Position numbers and translations under genes: made by a program. From Apoda limacodes (lineage: Eukaryota; Arthropoda; Insecta; Lepidoptera; Limacodidae): a stretch of DNA of 64,000 nucleotides. Location of the stretch: the NCBI GenBank assembly GCA_946406115.1, contig OX291562.1, positions 4,928,001 through 4,992,000 on the forward strand. The letters are read 5' to 3'. The notes beneath the pieces were generated by a model. It ran no database searches and was not told the DNA's origin. It saw only the letters and a list, made by a program, of their open reading frames with translations. The first letter of the stretch is position 1. Each line of letters starts with the position of its first letter. Below, in pieces: positions 1 to 12,071 of the stretch.

Positions 1-11
1 TCCTTACTTAC

Positions 12-1250
12 ATAGTTTTTATTTATATTGTATTCTTCAATATCGGCTTTCATATCGCTATTTGGGGAATCTATGTGTGGCCTAGTATTTTGATTACTTA
101 AAACCAAAACAGCACTACTAAATAAAGTTTTGACACTACAATTTTGAAAATTGTCAGTGTCGAATGTAGTTTTAGCGTTTCTAGTTTCTTCATGTACAAA
201 CTTTTCATGAGTATTATGTTCATGATACAATTGCGATTTTAGAACATTATTTTCGACTACTGTTACGTTTTTAACACCAGAATTTATTTCTTTTGTCTTA
301 TAAAATTCATTGTTTTCTTCTTTATGCGAAGGCAAGCCGTCATTTGTTGTAATAGAATTTTCACTATTTACTTCTTTATCAAACTTTTTAGATACATTTC
401 CATAATCTATCTCTTTTGTTTCTATACAACCTTCAGTGTGATTTTTGCTGCACATATCTTTCTGTGTTTGAGCACAAAGTGTTTCTACCTTGCATATTAT
501 TCCAATACCACTTTTAGAATCATGTTGAGGCATATTCTTAAACAAAGTTTCATTTTCATTGTTTATAGTAGTTACATGTAATTTATGAGCCTCATTTTCT
601 AAATACGGAGTAATTGAACTCCAAGAATCATTGTTAACGCCTCGTGGTGATTTTCTTGACGTGTGTTGAGATTCAGTTACAGATTTTTTACCATTATTCT
701 CTGTCTGTTTAACTATAGGGTTCTGAGAGGATATTTTTCTTTTAGCATTACCATCATCTACTTTAGTTTCAGAATTTAACAAAGGACTTTGACATTTTGA
801 CTGAGACTTCTCAGGTGTTTTTGACTTTGCTTTTTGTAGCCAACGATCCATATGAGACTGTTTATGAATCCTATTTATTCCAGTTTTAGCAGCCATATCA
901 TCAAGGCATGCTGTGACCACCTCAGAAACATCAAGTGATTTATTCTTACACCTATTCCTTGAGCGATCAAATTCATCACTCTTCCCATCGTCTTCAGAAA
1001 ACAATGTATCATATAAGCTTTCACTCAATGATACATCACTATTAGTTCTACTTATTTTAGCAGTCTTTTCGCGTTTTGGTGTTGTTTTGTTAACCCTATT
1101 CTTTGCTAGCATTTCATTAAAAGTATCTATTCTTAGTCTCTTTGGTTCTCGTAGTAACAGTTCTGCTTCCTCTACTGATATATTCCATTGTGGTTGTTTC
1201 TTTTCTGATACGAAGAAAGCTGCATATAATCGAGGATCCCTTTTTTTAGC
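12..1250 (-). CDS. NSD: NSD exon 3 (long linker exon)
   Basis: Open for 413 codons in phase 0 after an acceptor CATTGTTACAG. It begins AKKRDPRLYAAFFVSEKKQ and soon becomes low-complexity, Ser/Asn/Lys-rich and poorly conserved in appearance, like the inter-domain linkers of NSD proteins. A strong donor match (TAT then GTAAGTAAG) sits at 11-10, so the exon probably ends at position 12; the frame is also open to the edge, so the end is provisional. Confidence 0.75.
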
Positions 1251-4200
1251 CTGTAACAATGAAGACACACTCATTAACTAAGAGGGTTTTGTAATTAGAA
1301 TTTTGCAGATATCTAATATGACAGCAGTTGTTAAGATGCCTTATATGGTCCGTCTGAAAACTCAACAGTGTTAAGTGACACGACAACCGTCCGCTAATTC
1401 GCACTACGCCAGCACGGTTGACTCACCTAAGCCTGTGCCCCTGCAGTGGAATGTACAACGGCTAAGGCATTAGTAAAAAAAATATATTTGACGGTAACTA
1501 TGTCATTTTTGACTGAACCACTTTTGGTTTTAAAAAAATCTTATTGATTTAATTCCTGAAGAAGTCAAGTTAAGAGCTTAATTGTCTTTTGTTAAACTAC
1601 GATTTTCTTTATTCAATATCACACAAGATTTTTTTTTTTCAGCGCATTAAATATTTTTTTAACCTATTACAGTTTAATTTATTGGTTTAAATAAGTTTCA
1701 TCTTGTGTTAAATTCATATTATTTAAAATATTTTAAAAATAATATTTTAGGTGAAGCAAATATTAATTGGTGTATATATGAACCTTGCAATTCTTGTGGT
1801 TTAACAAATACTTTTTAACCGTATATGAGGAATCAATGGGGCGTTGTATACCTTTATTGCCAGACACTTAGTCACTTACACACACTTACTATTCAGGGAC
1901 CATGTTGTTTGCCATACTAAATGACAGTACTTATGTAAATGTTTAGTATGCCAAAGGAAGCAGTACAGTTAGCCATTACCATTTTAAAGTATGCAGGGCG
2001 TAATTGTAAATGATAGAATATTGCACATAGTGAGAGAAGATGTAAGTGTGATTAAGATAGTATGATAAAGAGTTTTATTCATGTTCAAAGTATGAATGAA
2101 AGACAAATAAATTTAACGAATGAATAATGGGAAATTATTAACTTTTTTTCTTACTTTTCTGTTTTGCCAACTTTATTGGAATCTCTAAAACATTGAAATA
2201 GTGATTTAGGCTTAATGGGAGGTTATCCTGGTTTTGGGTGATTTCGATAATCTTTTTAGGCATAAATATAGAATACCAAAATAACCCCAACTTAAAATTA
2301 TGAGAGTGGCAAAATACACAATTTATTAAGAAGAATTTAACTACATTTTACCTAGTGGCTTTTCTTTATTGAACAAATCATAGTTTGCTTAATTTTGAGG
2401 TTGGAATTTTATATGCAAAATAAGACAAGTAAGAACAGACTAATATAAGCGTGGAAAATTAAAAAAAAAATAGGTTTAAATATGAAATATTCAGTTTGAT
2501 TCCATTCTCAAAAAAGACATGTCAAGTGTATCTTTTACAAATAGGTATATAAATAAGAGAATTGCTGTGAACAGATGAAGTAAAATTGTATAGATGATTG
2601 TAGATAGTAGTAGATTGTATCTATGATATCTGCTTACCCCTACTGGAGACAGGCGACATAACGTAAAATATTTAGGTTTGAATTCACACAGTGATACAGG
2701 TTAATAAATTACATTATTTTGATAACAATATTTTAAAGCCAATTATGGAATTCCTTATAATCAACTATACTTCTGTGCATAATATGTATTGTTTTGCCTT
2801 ATTTATGGTTATTTGTGTTAAGAAAGTATTGAATGCGGTGTGTGTAAAAGAAGACTTGTATAATTGTCATAAGGAAAATGTGTGAGTAGGGCATAGTGTC
2901 TAATCAGTTTTGGATAAAGTATCTCTATTATTTTAGATTTGAATGATTGCTTGGATAGGTGAAATGGATCTACTGTGGAAAATAATTTATTGTACTGAGA
3001 AGCAATTCTTGAGAATAATGAGTTTTTACCATAATTTGTATGGTGTGGTGGGACATAAAAAATGTTGTCATACCTTAACCTGTTAATGCAATCTTACCTC
3101 AGGAGTGAATTTTTCACGGGTAACTTCAAACTCCAGGATTCCTAAGTATTTCCGTAACATATTGTCTACAATCCAGCTGCGGCGACCATTGTCCCCAAAG
3201 AATGTGACATGAATAATATCGTGTTCTACACGCCCAAACACTGGAACAGTACACGTTAAATTATAGCAATGGTAAAGTTATTATCATACAATAATAGTAC
3301 ATAAAAAAACTGACTGAAAGCATATATTTGAATTAAAATCCATTGAAATGAGTGAGGTAATTATTAAATACAAAAGATTTATTTAAGCATTTGATAACAA
3401 TGCAAAGCAACAAAGCTTAATTCACAAATTTTGTATTACACTGTATAGCTTATGAATTTATAAGTATTTGCTTTGACTTTGTACTGTTAATAGAACTGAT
3501 ACTTTATTTAGTGTTTGTGTTCTGTTCACTGCGTTTAATGTAATAATCCAGCCATGTTAAAAGACATAAATTTTGTGTGACACTGTACAAATCTTGGCTC
3601 ATTTTCTTTGGTTGGATTATTGACATTAAATGCATAATGTGCATAATGTTGGTCAACAAAATGCCACTTGTGTTACATTTTTAGTAAGCACGTTTTTATT
3701 TTGATTATTCTTTGCTTCTATGACAGTCTACAGATACTTAATACTATTTACATTTAAAAAATTATGTCTTTGAGTTCATAAACTATAGTTGAAGTTATTA
3801 TGTTCATGCAGTTGAAGCCTCAATCTTTGTGTGTTCCCACTGCAGGGCTGCAGGCCCGTCCTTGTCCCTGACGTTGTTTATCTTTCTGTAAAGATCCTCT
3901 GTCATGCCTAAATACACTGTTTCATATACAACAAACCCAGTGTTTTAATTTTAGAAACCACCTTATATTATAAGAACCAAATATTATAAGAGAATTTTTT
4001 ACACAACTGTACTACCATATAGAAAATAAGAGGAATAATACAAAAGGACAATAATAGGAAATAACCAAAATATTAATGTGACAACATAATAATTTGGAAA
4101 ATTCAGAATATGTAAAAATTAGAAATTGGAAAGATTTGAATGTGGAGAATATTTAAACATGGAAAATTTAGAATTTAAGAAGAAAGACACCCATAAATAC

Positions 4201-5813
4201 AAATAACTAAATTCCACATGGACAAACTATATCTACAGCTATAGCTTGCTGTAGTTTAGTTATTGCAGATATCACACAATGATATCATTTAGTGTAGGCA
4301 AAAGCTAGAAGAATATTGAATCCCGAGATTTTTATTAAAAAAAAATTTTGTAAAAAAAATCACACTTTTGTAAAAAATTGCAACTATCAAGGTAAACTTA
4401 AGAAGCAAAACCCTACCTTAACACAAAATTTTATCCAAATTGTTAGAGTGAAAAACATTATTATTTGCACATGTAATGTATGTATATTTCATTGTGTCAA
4501 AAATTATAAAAACGAAAACTAAAAAGCTGTTAGTAAGAAACCCGACTGCAAAAACATTAAGAATTAAAAAGAAATAAATAAGTGCACTTAAAGCATACTA
4601 ATTATATTTTGTGTGTAAATAAGTGTTACAAGAGGTACAAGGATTAATAGAATTTGGACATACATGAAATGTATATACAAACATATAAAACAAAATATGT
4701 ACAAAGATATAAATCGGATATAGATCATTATTTTTATATTTACTTAATCCATTATCTTGGTATTTTGAATGAGTTTTAAAAAATATCCATGTTACAACAC
4801 CATGATGCAAGTACCAAAAATTACTTTGACTACTCAGGAGTAAACACATAACAGTAAATGCCTTTACATTTATGCAGGACATTGTCAGACATTTCTTAGC
4901 TTGAGTATCAGAACAAAAAACAATATGACAAAGTTCTTTATACACAACCTCATTCACTACCCAATAAACATGGATCATACTTATACTTACACTTCTTTTT
5001 AACAAATATTCCACTCACTGGCTCTCTAGTAACAATGCAAGGCCAGAAAGGATAAGTCCCCATTCTTGCCCAAGCTAGATCACCAACTTGGTATTCACAT
5101 TTTGCTTCAATTTCAAAAAGATCGCTTTTTGACAATACAGTTTTACTATCTTTTGTATCCTTTTTTTTCTTTTTATCAAAATCTAAGGTTTTGACAACTG
5201 ATAACATATTACAGGATGTGTTTCTTGACTTTGCAGCAATGCTTACATCAATTCCTAATTTTTCCGAAGATCGTTCAAGAATATTACCTAAGTGTGTTTT
5301 AGGCAATTTATGTCTATTTTTATCTGCATCATCCTTTTGAATAAGGTCTTTTCGTACATAGATTTTTGCCATTTTCTTGACAGGTGAAGGAATTTTCTGT
5401 TTCTCAGCTGTACCAAGGTTACTCAACACAAGATCTTCATTATAAATGCTTTCTATTTCACTATCTATTATATTGCTAATGGTAAAACTCTTTCTTGGTA
5501 TAGTACTCTTATCAGATTTTGCAGCTTGCATTTTATGTGTAGGAGATTGGGTTTGAATCATTGGGTTATCAAAAGTTGGCGATTTGACAATTTTGGTCAT
5601 ATTAATTTCACTATCATGGAAATCAGCTTCAGACTTCTTCAAACGTCTAGCTCGGCCATAGCGACTTGTGTTATTGCCTTCATCGTTGGAGACTGGAGAA
5701 GTAACCCTGGCAGTTAAACTAGTTTCTAGTTCACGCTCTACCAAAGACCTTTTTTTTGGCTTTATTCTGACAGTCAAGAGACTGTCTGCATTTTTGTTAC
5801 TCTCAGAATTCAT
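12..5813 (-). CDS. NSD: NSD-type histone-lysine N-methyltransferase, N-terminal part (3 exons, runs off window)
   Basis: Join of 5813-4991, 3240-3098 and 1250-12 on the minus strand, giving 735 codons so far, all in frame across both splices (823 nt, 143 nt, 1239 nt). The start is the ATG at 5813-5811; an in-frame TTG just upstream is not used. Residues 1-238 are low-complexity, basic and Ser-rich. A PWWP domain starts near residue 239 (VGDLAWARMGTYPFWP), crosses intron 1 and ends in exon 2 with IHVTFFGDNGRRSWI. The exon 3 start (RDPRLYAAFFVSE, then WNISVEEAELLL) resembles the conserved extension after the first PWWP of NSD proteins. Family knowledge: NSD enzymes methylate H3K36 in the nucleus, and PWWP binds methylated nucleosomes and DNA. 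The PHD, AWS and SET domains must lie beyond the left edge, so another PWWP protein cannot be fully excluded. Confidence 0.8.
1251..3097 (-). other. NSD: NSD intron 2
   Basis: About 1.85 kb, AT-rich, with GT-AG borders in minus-strand orientation. I see no coding frame or recognisable transposon inside it. Confidence 0.7.
3098..3240 (-). CDS. NSD: NSD exon 2 (second half of PWWP)
   Basis: 143 nt between an acceptor (TACTGTTCCAG, intron side ending at 3241) and a donor (CTGAG then GTAAGAT) at 3097-3096. With the T left over from exon 1 it reads 47 full codons, including GRVEHDIIHVTFFGDNGRRS, the beta-strand segment expected right after the first half of an NSD PWWP. It ends in phase 0 with FTPE. 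Confidence 0.85.
3241..4990 (-). other. NSD: NSD intron 1
   Basis: About 1.75 kb with GT-AG borders. At 4535-4580 it carries a fragment (AACCCGACTGCAAAAAC) matching the terminus of the foldback element at 55606-55829; otherwise nothing is recognised. Confidence 0.7.
4991..5813 (-). CDS. NSD: NSD exon 1 (start codon, first half of PWWP)
   Basis: 274 codons plus one base. The tail is rich in Ser, Lys and Thr and probably disordered. The PWWP signature appears here as PFWP at about residues 255-258. The exon closes at a consensus donor (AAGT then GTAAGTAT) at 4990-4989. Reading on into the intron gives a short unrelated extension and a stop, which is a read-through artefact. Confidence 0.82.
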
Positions 5814-8476
5814 TTTCAAAACAATTCAAGAGTTTAAATGTGATTGAAGACATTGAAAGGCGTAAAAAATATTTTGCTAGCAAAATTTATAAGGTATTCA
5901 ATCAAGAATTCACTAACTAGGTATGTCACAAAAAATTATTCAAGTCATGAAAATTATAGGAAAAGTAACTAATAGATGACACGATTAGGTTGCGCTCATC
6001 AAAAAAATTGCATGGTTGCACACTGAAACAAAAGAACCAAAATGAAGTTTAAAATAGGTTATCCCATTTTGTTTTATTAAACAGGTAAGGTTTAACTTTA
6101 GAAAAATAACAATTGTCTAAGCTTAAATGCATCATGTTTCGTGTAGCGAAACATTTATAAAAAGTATGAGAAATAGGCGGTATAGTTTTAGCAAGTATAG
6201 TCAATTACACAATCGAAAACTTGGAATCCTTTTTAATTCTGTTGTTGTAAATATTACGAACCTGAAGATAATTGTTTCACAATCTACTCAACAGCTAGTT
6301 TCAAAAAATGTCATCACATAAGCTTGCGCCTCATTATATTCTAAACAATTCCTAAACTTTGTACGATAGAGAATGGCAACAGTTCATTCACACGCGCGCC
6401 ATTGCTATACGACAGTACAAAAACGATTATATTATTTGAACCGCTGTCGACAATAATAATTCTATGCCGTTTACCACTGCTCACAGCACTAAAGAGTATA
6501 GAAATATAAACAAATTCTAATAAATTATGCTACACTAGAACAAATTTTAATTTCGGCGAATTCTGGTAGACCGCGAAAGCCATCCAGCATTATCTGTGAT
6601 CCAGCAAACCAAAGATATTGTTCCGTTTAATCTTGAGTTTTGAATGGATGGGACCAAAATTAATAATACGAATGAAATAACGACTGATGGAACGCACATT
6701 TTTGAGAAGAGTGCTGCAACATAGATATTATATAAAGGTAGATTCAAGAAGCTTATATATTAGTATCAATATATATAAGCTTCTTAGGTAGATTACTTGC
6801 GTGCCAAATTTAAGATTACTTATTACAAAGTCTATCAGAAAGTTTTAGCATTCTACTTAAAAAAAAAAGAAAAGAAGAGAAAACACTTAGCCAAGAAGCT
6901 CAAGGTAAGGTTTTTTTTACCTTCAATCAAAATCTTTTTAGTTTATCAAGAACTGGCAAAATAGTTAAATTATATTGTCCCGTCTTCCATTGTTTGAGTT
7001 TCATCTACTCTAAAATTAGTGATTTACGTCTTATATTGGGGACATATAATAATATAAAGCCACCTTGATCTAAATAGACTGCATTAGAAGCAGTGTTGCG
7101 GCAGCGATAGACTCACTACCTGCCACGCCAGACTAAAGTGGTGGGAATTCTACTAATTATTAAAGTGTAGGTGTGTATCCAGCCACAAGTTTCCTTCATT
7201 TGGAAATCAAGATGGTGACGTTATGCATAAGATGATCCATCATGATCCGATTTTTTTCCCGTTTTAAAACCTTTAATATTGATGCTGGTAAGGACTCAAA
7301 GGTAATGCCTAGGAGTGTGTTCATTTTGGGATAAGAAGTTCCTACGTTTGATACTTTTAACACTTGCAGTGTGCAGTTATGCCACCGAGACCTATTGTTC
7401 GTTCAGTTTTGAAACCTAAGTAGACTTAAGTTTACGTCTCAATACGCGTGTCCGAAATAACATCAAACAGAGTATTGCGAGCCATTTTCCTATCAATCAG
7501 CTTTTACGACTATAATATTTACAACTGTGCATAATTTCGTTATTGCCAATTTTAAAGTGTTGAGGAAGGTAGCCCAAGAACTCCCCAAAGTTCTTACTTT
7601 TATTCGGTACTACAATTTATTTTCACTTACGATGAATCCTGTTGTGGATTATACTGAAATGTAAATCCTTGCTACAAAGGTAGCAATCCGTTGACTATGG
7701 CCATGTAATGCATGTTAAAACCTTAAAGTAGATTTCTAATATATATTGTGTTGCTAAAGTATAGGTCGCCACAACACTATATAATTATATCTTTCTATTT
7801 AACGAAATCCCTCACGATGTGGGTGCCCTTCTAAAATGATTTTCTTACACATGCCAATTTCATTTAATTTTGAAAAAAAACTGTGTCATATAGGTGGAAC
7901 AACCGTACTTGGTAAAATATTGTTAATTCTATTTAACTGCTGCTACGAGCTTACATTAATATAAAAAAATTTAAAGAAAAAATTTATGAAATGATTAGCT
8001 CAATTTTTTCTATAGTTATATACTATCTTCCGCCTAAAGTTATTTATGGCGTAGGTACATACCTATTATAGTAAAAAAAATATTTTCTGATAGTTACTCT
8101 AATTATTTTGAAAACCGTATCTTACTCGACAGATTCGTACCTTTTTGACAAGCATCTCGTACTTTTTAGGCAACCCAGACTGGCAAAACTGTCCACATAA
8201 CATTGGCTACCGTCACCCGTTGTCGAAATTTGACAGTGACAGTTAAATTTGATTTACTTTCGTAAACTGTAGATTTCTGCTTGTTCTAAGGTTTTCTGGC
8301 TTTTACTGTGATTTTTAAGCAAAGATTAATTAAACAGAATACATAATAATAAATATATATAATAGTGACAGATAAAACAACTAAAAAAAAGAAAAACCAT
8401 GCTATGAGCGGTGGTTATTTGTAGTCGGTTGGTTTCAGTTGGATTATTTTAGATTCACGTCGTGGATCCGTGGTTG
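5814..8476. other. Intergenic space between NSD and EMC6
   Basis: The two genes are divergent, so this 2.7-kb stretch should hold both promoters and any 5' untranslated exons. I see no protein-coding frame. A short palindromic insertion lies at 6736-6794. The slightly GC-richer patch with GCGCGC near 6390-6410 could mark the NSD start site, but nothing in the sequence proves it. Confidence 0.5.
6736..6794. repeat. 41-bp palindromic insertion flanked by 9-bp direct repeats
   Basis: AGGTAGATT occurs at 6736-6744 and again at 6786-6794. Between them is a near-perfect hairpin whose arms read AAGAAGCTTATATATT on one side and the complement with one extra AT on the other. The layout is that of a tiny foldback insertion with a target-site duplication. 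Confidence 0.6.
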
Positions 8477-8484
8477 TGACGTCA
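8477..8484. promoter_or_regulatory. CRE/ATF palindrome upstream of EMC6
   Basis: A perfect TGACGTCA lies 281 bp upstream of the EMC6 start codon. CREB/ATF bZIP factors bind this octamer. An ATF-type site would suit an ER-biogenesis gene, but one octamer may be chance. Confidence 0.3.
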
Positions 8485-8765
8485 TTTGGTCATATTTGGT
8501 CGAATATGGTCGTTGCTTATCGTACCTGGACCGCACTCATTATTTACAAATAGAAATTAATAGAATACATTATACGTTTATTACCACAAATTATATAGTA
8601 TATGTTGTTTTATTACTTACTTCGCAGGCTAATGGTTTCGATACTATACTTTTTTTTATAAATTAAAAAAAAAAACAATACTTCAAAATAGTAAATTGTT
8701 TTCTCTTATAAATAAACATTTTAGTGATCGTAAGACTGAATATTTGATTTCTTTTGCTGATCATC

Positions 8766-8898
8766 ATGGCCACGATTACAAAAACTAAAGACAGCAAACC
8801 TGAACCAGTTGCTTATAGTGAAGTTGCACTTAGAAATAATGCTGCGGTGGTGGAATATTGTAGGACTTCAATGGCTGCATTATCTGGTTCCACCGCAG
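8766..8898 (+). CDS. EMC6: EMC6 exon 1
   Basis: 44 codons plus one base, from the ATG to the donor in GCAG then GTTAGT. It encodes the soluble N-terminus and the start of the first hydrophobic stretch. Confidence 0.95.
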
Positions 8899-9585
8899 GT
8901 TAGTGCCTATACTCTTAACTTGAGGTGAGAAGTGGAATTAATGTACAAAATGTGTTATTGAAGTACGTAGGTCGGAAAGGTTTTATGTTAGTACATAGGT
9001 ACCTACCAAGTTTAGCCAAACCTCACAAAACCTCTTTAAATTCAAACTTGTGGATCGGGAGTAGGGTTATTTATATCTCTGCACCAGGTCATTTTTGCTT
9101 TTAAATGATTTTGATAGATGAAGATGTATCCCCTTATACCCAAATAGAATGCAGAAATTGGCGGGCGAACTTTTTTTGTATGGATTTTTGAAAATTTTTG
9201 CTTGGTCTGTGTTCAACACACTGTTCTGAGGGTTGCCCTTGCTCCTCTGTGCTCCGCTCGGTAAAAAAACACATAACCAATTAGCAAACCTAAACTAGAA
9301 CCAGTATTTCAGTAGACCTTGTAATTTGAAATTTTTTTTTTCTTAAACCAATCTTTTCTGTCGGTTTTGGTTTTTCGTTTGTGTATAAGAAGATGCTTCT
9401 ATATCAATAAAAAAATGTTAAATGCAAAAGTAGCTCATGCCCAGTAAGTAAATAGTACCTGGAGGACCAAGCTTTGCTTTTGCTTGCTAACACTAACTGA
9501 AAACACAGATAAAACAATGTTTTCTAATTTCTCACCCCCAAATCCCCTGCATACTAAATTTTATGAAAATTGTTGGAGCCGTTTC

Positions 9586-9625
<40 letters not shown>

Positions 9626-10343
9626 TCAAGAATTGCTTGTTTAAAGGTATTAGATTTACCAAAAGTAGTAGTGGCCAACATTACAATCCATTATTTGGAA
9701 TACATACAACCCATTATACAAGTTATAGAATGTTTTTCCTATTTTCTATGACAAAATACATCTTCATCTTTCTTAATCTATTTGATATTGTGAGACAAAA
9801 ATATGTTTTAATTAATTTATCTAATGGCAATTTAATACTGGAATTAAAATTGACCATTGAAACTGGTAATTCTTAAAATTTTTACAAATGTTGTGGCCTC
9901 AGCCCTAGTCCACTATAGGGTCTAAGACCATATTGCATTATGCTGGCCCACAGTTAATTGGCAAATATTGGCCACTTGATTGTCATAACTAGTAAGCTGT
10001 CCAAGTTATCTGACTTAACTTAATGACTGCTGTCATCTGACAGCAGCCAGGAACGACAGTTTAGTGTTCCCCTATAAAGCCGAAGTAACAGTAAAAATAT
10101 TTTGTCATATGTATAAAAATATTTTTTTTTTCAGGTGTCTTGGGCTTAACAGGCTTGTATGGTTTTGCATTTTATGTGTTTGCTGTACTAAGTCTATGGG
10201 TAATGTTCATTGTTAAGGCTGGACCTAAGTGGGACAAATATTATGTGTCAAGGCAAAGTCTACTGACAAATGGATTCTTTGGAGCTTTGTTTACTTATGT
10301 ACTGTTTTGGACATTTATATATGGGATGGTGCATGTATACTAA
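8766..10343 (+). CDS. EMC6: ER membrane protein complex subunit 6 (two exons)
   Basis: Join of 8766-8898 and 10135-10343, 342 nt, 113 residues plus stop. EMC6 is a small subunit of the ER membrane complex, which inserts tail-anchored and multi-spanning proteins into the ER membrane. The start ATG lies in ATCATCATGG. Exon 1 gives the cytosolic N-terminus with the family block [20 protein letters not shown]. Exon 2 gives LGLTGLYGF, a hydrophobic segment, the short polar loop [15 protein letters not shown], and a last hydrophobic segment ending [17 protein letters not shown], the hallmark C-terminus of the family. The length equals that of animal EMC6 (about 110 aa). No break or missing block is seen. 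Confidence 0.96.
8899..10134 (+). other. EMC6: EMC6 intron
   Basis: 1236 bp with GT-AG borders. It holds a TA microsatellite at about 9589-9616, followed by a repeat tail (CAAGAATTGCTTGTTTAAAG) that recurs almost exactly at 53745-53770. No internal coding exon is apparent. Confidence 0.85.
9589..9662. repeat. TA microsatellite plus shared repeat tail
   Basis: About 14 TA units are followed by a segment shared with 53740-53785, where the TA tract is imperfect. The tract therefore belongs to a dispersed element rather than arising de novo. Confidence 0.6.
10135..10343 (+). CDS. EMC6: EMC6 exon 2
   Basis: Starts after a pyrimidine-rich acceptor (run of T then CAG at 10132-10134), restores the frame with [11 protein letters not shown] and ends with TAA at 10341-10343. 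Confidence 0.95.
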
Positions 10344-10388
10344 GGTTTATTTAGATTGTTACCTACATTGTTATATTTAAGTTATTAT

Positions 10389-10402
10389 ATTAAATGATTA
10401 AA
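10389..10402 (+). promoter_or_regulatory. EMC6: EMC6 poly(A) signals
   Basis: Two ATTAAA hexamers (10389-10394 and 10397-10402) lie about 50 bases after the EMC6 stop codon, with a T-rich stretch downstream. Confidence 0.55.
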
Positions 10403-10477
10403 TGATAATGTTGCATTTCAGTTTGAGTTAAAAGAAATATTATTTATAACCTGATCCTAAAATATATAAATATGAAA

Positions 10478-10660
10478 TTTTGTTTTTTTTTTATTTCGTT
10501 TTATACTACTAAGGTGGCAAATAAACCTCCAATCCGCCTGATGGTAAGCAGTCACTGCCACCTTGCAACATATGCATTACTCGCGTGTTGCGGACCCTTC
10601 AAAAAGCTAATACCTTCTTGCTTAGTGTCCCTATGGAGCAACCACTTTAGCTGATTTTTT
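10478..10660 (-). mobile_element. 5'-truncated LINE 3' tail (family with KGRQR C-terminus)
   Basis: Read on the minus strand, it is the end of a Jockey-like LINE: RT C-terminus, short 3' UTR, then an A tail seen as a T-run at about 10482-10491. The same tail recurs at 13560, 20290, 40352, 47085 and 61640. The copy is degenerate. Confidence 0.6.
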
Positions 10661-10699
10661 GCATGGAGATTGTGAAGAGTCAAAACAAGGTAAATATTT

Positions 10700-10932
10700 C
10701 AGGACATTATAGCGCTATCTGATACCAAACTAAGCAAAGCTTTTACTATGGATACTATAATACATTTTATACTTTAATAATTTATATAAGTAAATACATA
10801 TACATAGAAAACACCCAGACAAACACAAATGCTCATCACATAAATGTTTGCCCTGTGAAGGGATTGATCGAACCCACACCCTTTGGTTCAGCAGGCAGGT
10901 TATTACTGACTGAGCCACAGAGCAGGACATGG
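10700..10932 (-). mobile_element. tRNA-derived SINE (GCGCCATCTGG-ended family)
   Basis: In minus orientation the head has a tRNA-like B box (GGGTTCGATCAATCC) and a run of bases shared with 43850, 46145, 52470 and 63870. The far end is the conserved CCAAACTAAGCAAAGC and TAGCGCTATCTG motif. It lies just downstream of EMC6. Confidence 0.6.
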
Positions 10933-10984
10933 GATACTTTTAATCCAGATAGAATCCCCACAATACTGAAACCCCCTTGTCAGA

Positions 10985-11240
10985 AGTTTAATTGACCCAG
11001 GTACTTATTACTATGAATTGTAAATATGAGTGGGTCGCTGCAAGGTTAAAAACAACTGGACCCGGTAGATGGCGCTGCTGTTGGTGTGTCACTGATCTTC
11101 TCCTAAACAGTAGGGACGTTTTTCATGATATTTTTTGTGTACATTCCAGTGCGTCTTGCAAGGTTTGAATTTACGAATGGACCCAGTAGGTGGCGGTGTA
11201 GTCGTGTGTCACTAATCTCCTAAACAGCAGGGAAGATGTT
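10985..11240 (+). repeat. Imperfect tandem duplication around a GTAGATGGCG motif
   Basis: Two related segments about 125 bp apart contain GGACCCGGTAGATGGCGCTG and GGACCCAGTAGGTGGCGGTG, each followed by GTGTGTCACT and CTCCTAAACAG. A similar motif (AACCCGGTAGATAGTGCTAC) occurs near 49219. Confidence 0.55.
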
Positions 11241-12071
11241 AAGAGGAATTAAATAATTTAGACGTAGAGGTCATAGTAAACAGTGAGATATCTAATAATG
11301 ATGACTCGTCGAATAGATTCGTTAGAAGTAATTATGGAATCGCAAAATTTTAAAAATGTCAATGTTAAATTTAAAATATCATTTTAATGTGGCGCTGTTT
11401 TTCCGGGTAGGATATTATAAATGCGATATAAACTCTTTATCTCTGTAACCTCTTCACGCTTAAACTGCTGTGAATTTTGGCATGGAGATAGTTCGAGTCC
11501 CGGAGAAGTACAAAGGTTGCTTGAAAACGTCAAGTGTGAGTCGTTTTTTTCTTATAATAATTGAGGAGTTGCAAAAAAGCACGTAAAAAGTAACGTTTCA
11601 AAGCTACACGAACGATAGGTGTCGGTAGCAAAACTGGCGTTATCAAAAGTGTGAAAAGTATCAATTGTGGGAACTCTTAATCCCAAAAACGAACGCGCCC
11701 TAAAGGTTGGATAGACAGAAAGGCGACAAATAACGTAGGCTGAGTACCTAATAGGTAATAGCTACTGTGGTAATAAGGTGTCGTTGCCACTTTTATTTAT
11801 ATACCTACCTACCTATGCCAGATTTTATGATGGCTACCCTAGGGGGAGGTATGGCAATTTGAAAGTTGCTAAAATCAGTTGCAGTATTAATACGTAGATG
11901 CTACGGTTCTATTGCGTGTGTAACACAAGAAAGTTTTGGAAAGCTGTGGTTTAATTTAATTAAAACTTGGCAATTACGAATACACATTGAGGAATGTACA
12001 AACTTCCTTGTTTTTGAGGAAGTCCCAAATGCGTATCCACCTATATCACCTATCTACTATCTACACATACA
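11241..12071. other. No recognised feature
   Basis: AT-rich sequence with scattered short motifs; no coding frame or transposon end that I can support. Confidence 0.4.

Noticed and set aside
913..1281. 122-codon plus-strand ORF
   Set aside because: It is antisense to NSD exon 3, which has a splice-consistent frame and a recognisable domain continuation.
4598..5014. 138-codon minus-strand ORF overlapping the end of NSD exon 1
   Set aside because: It lies mostly in intron 1 and is explained by reading past the exon 1 donor in another frame.
9484..9876. 130-codon plus-strand ORF with a Tyr-Ile repeat
   Set aside because: It is in the EMC6 intron and the Tyr-Ile run is the translated TA microsatellite.
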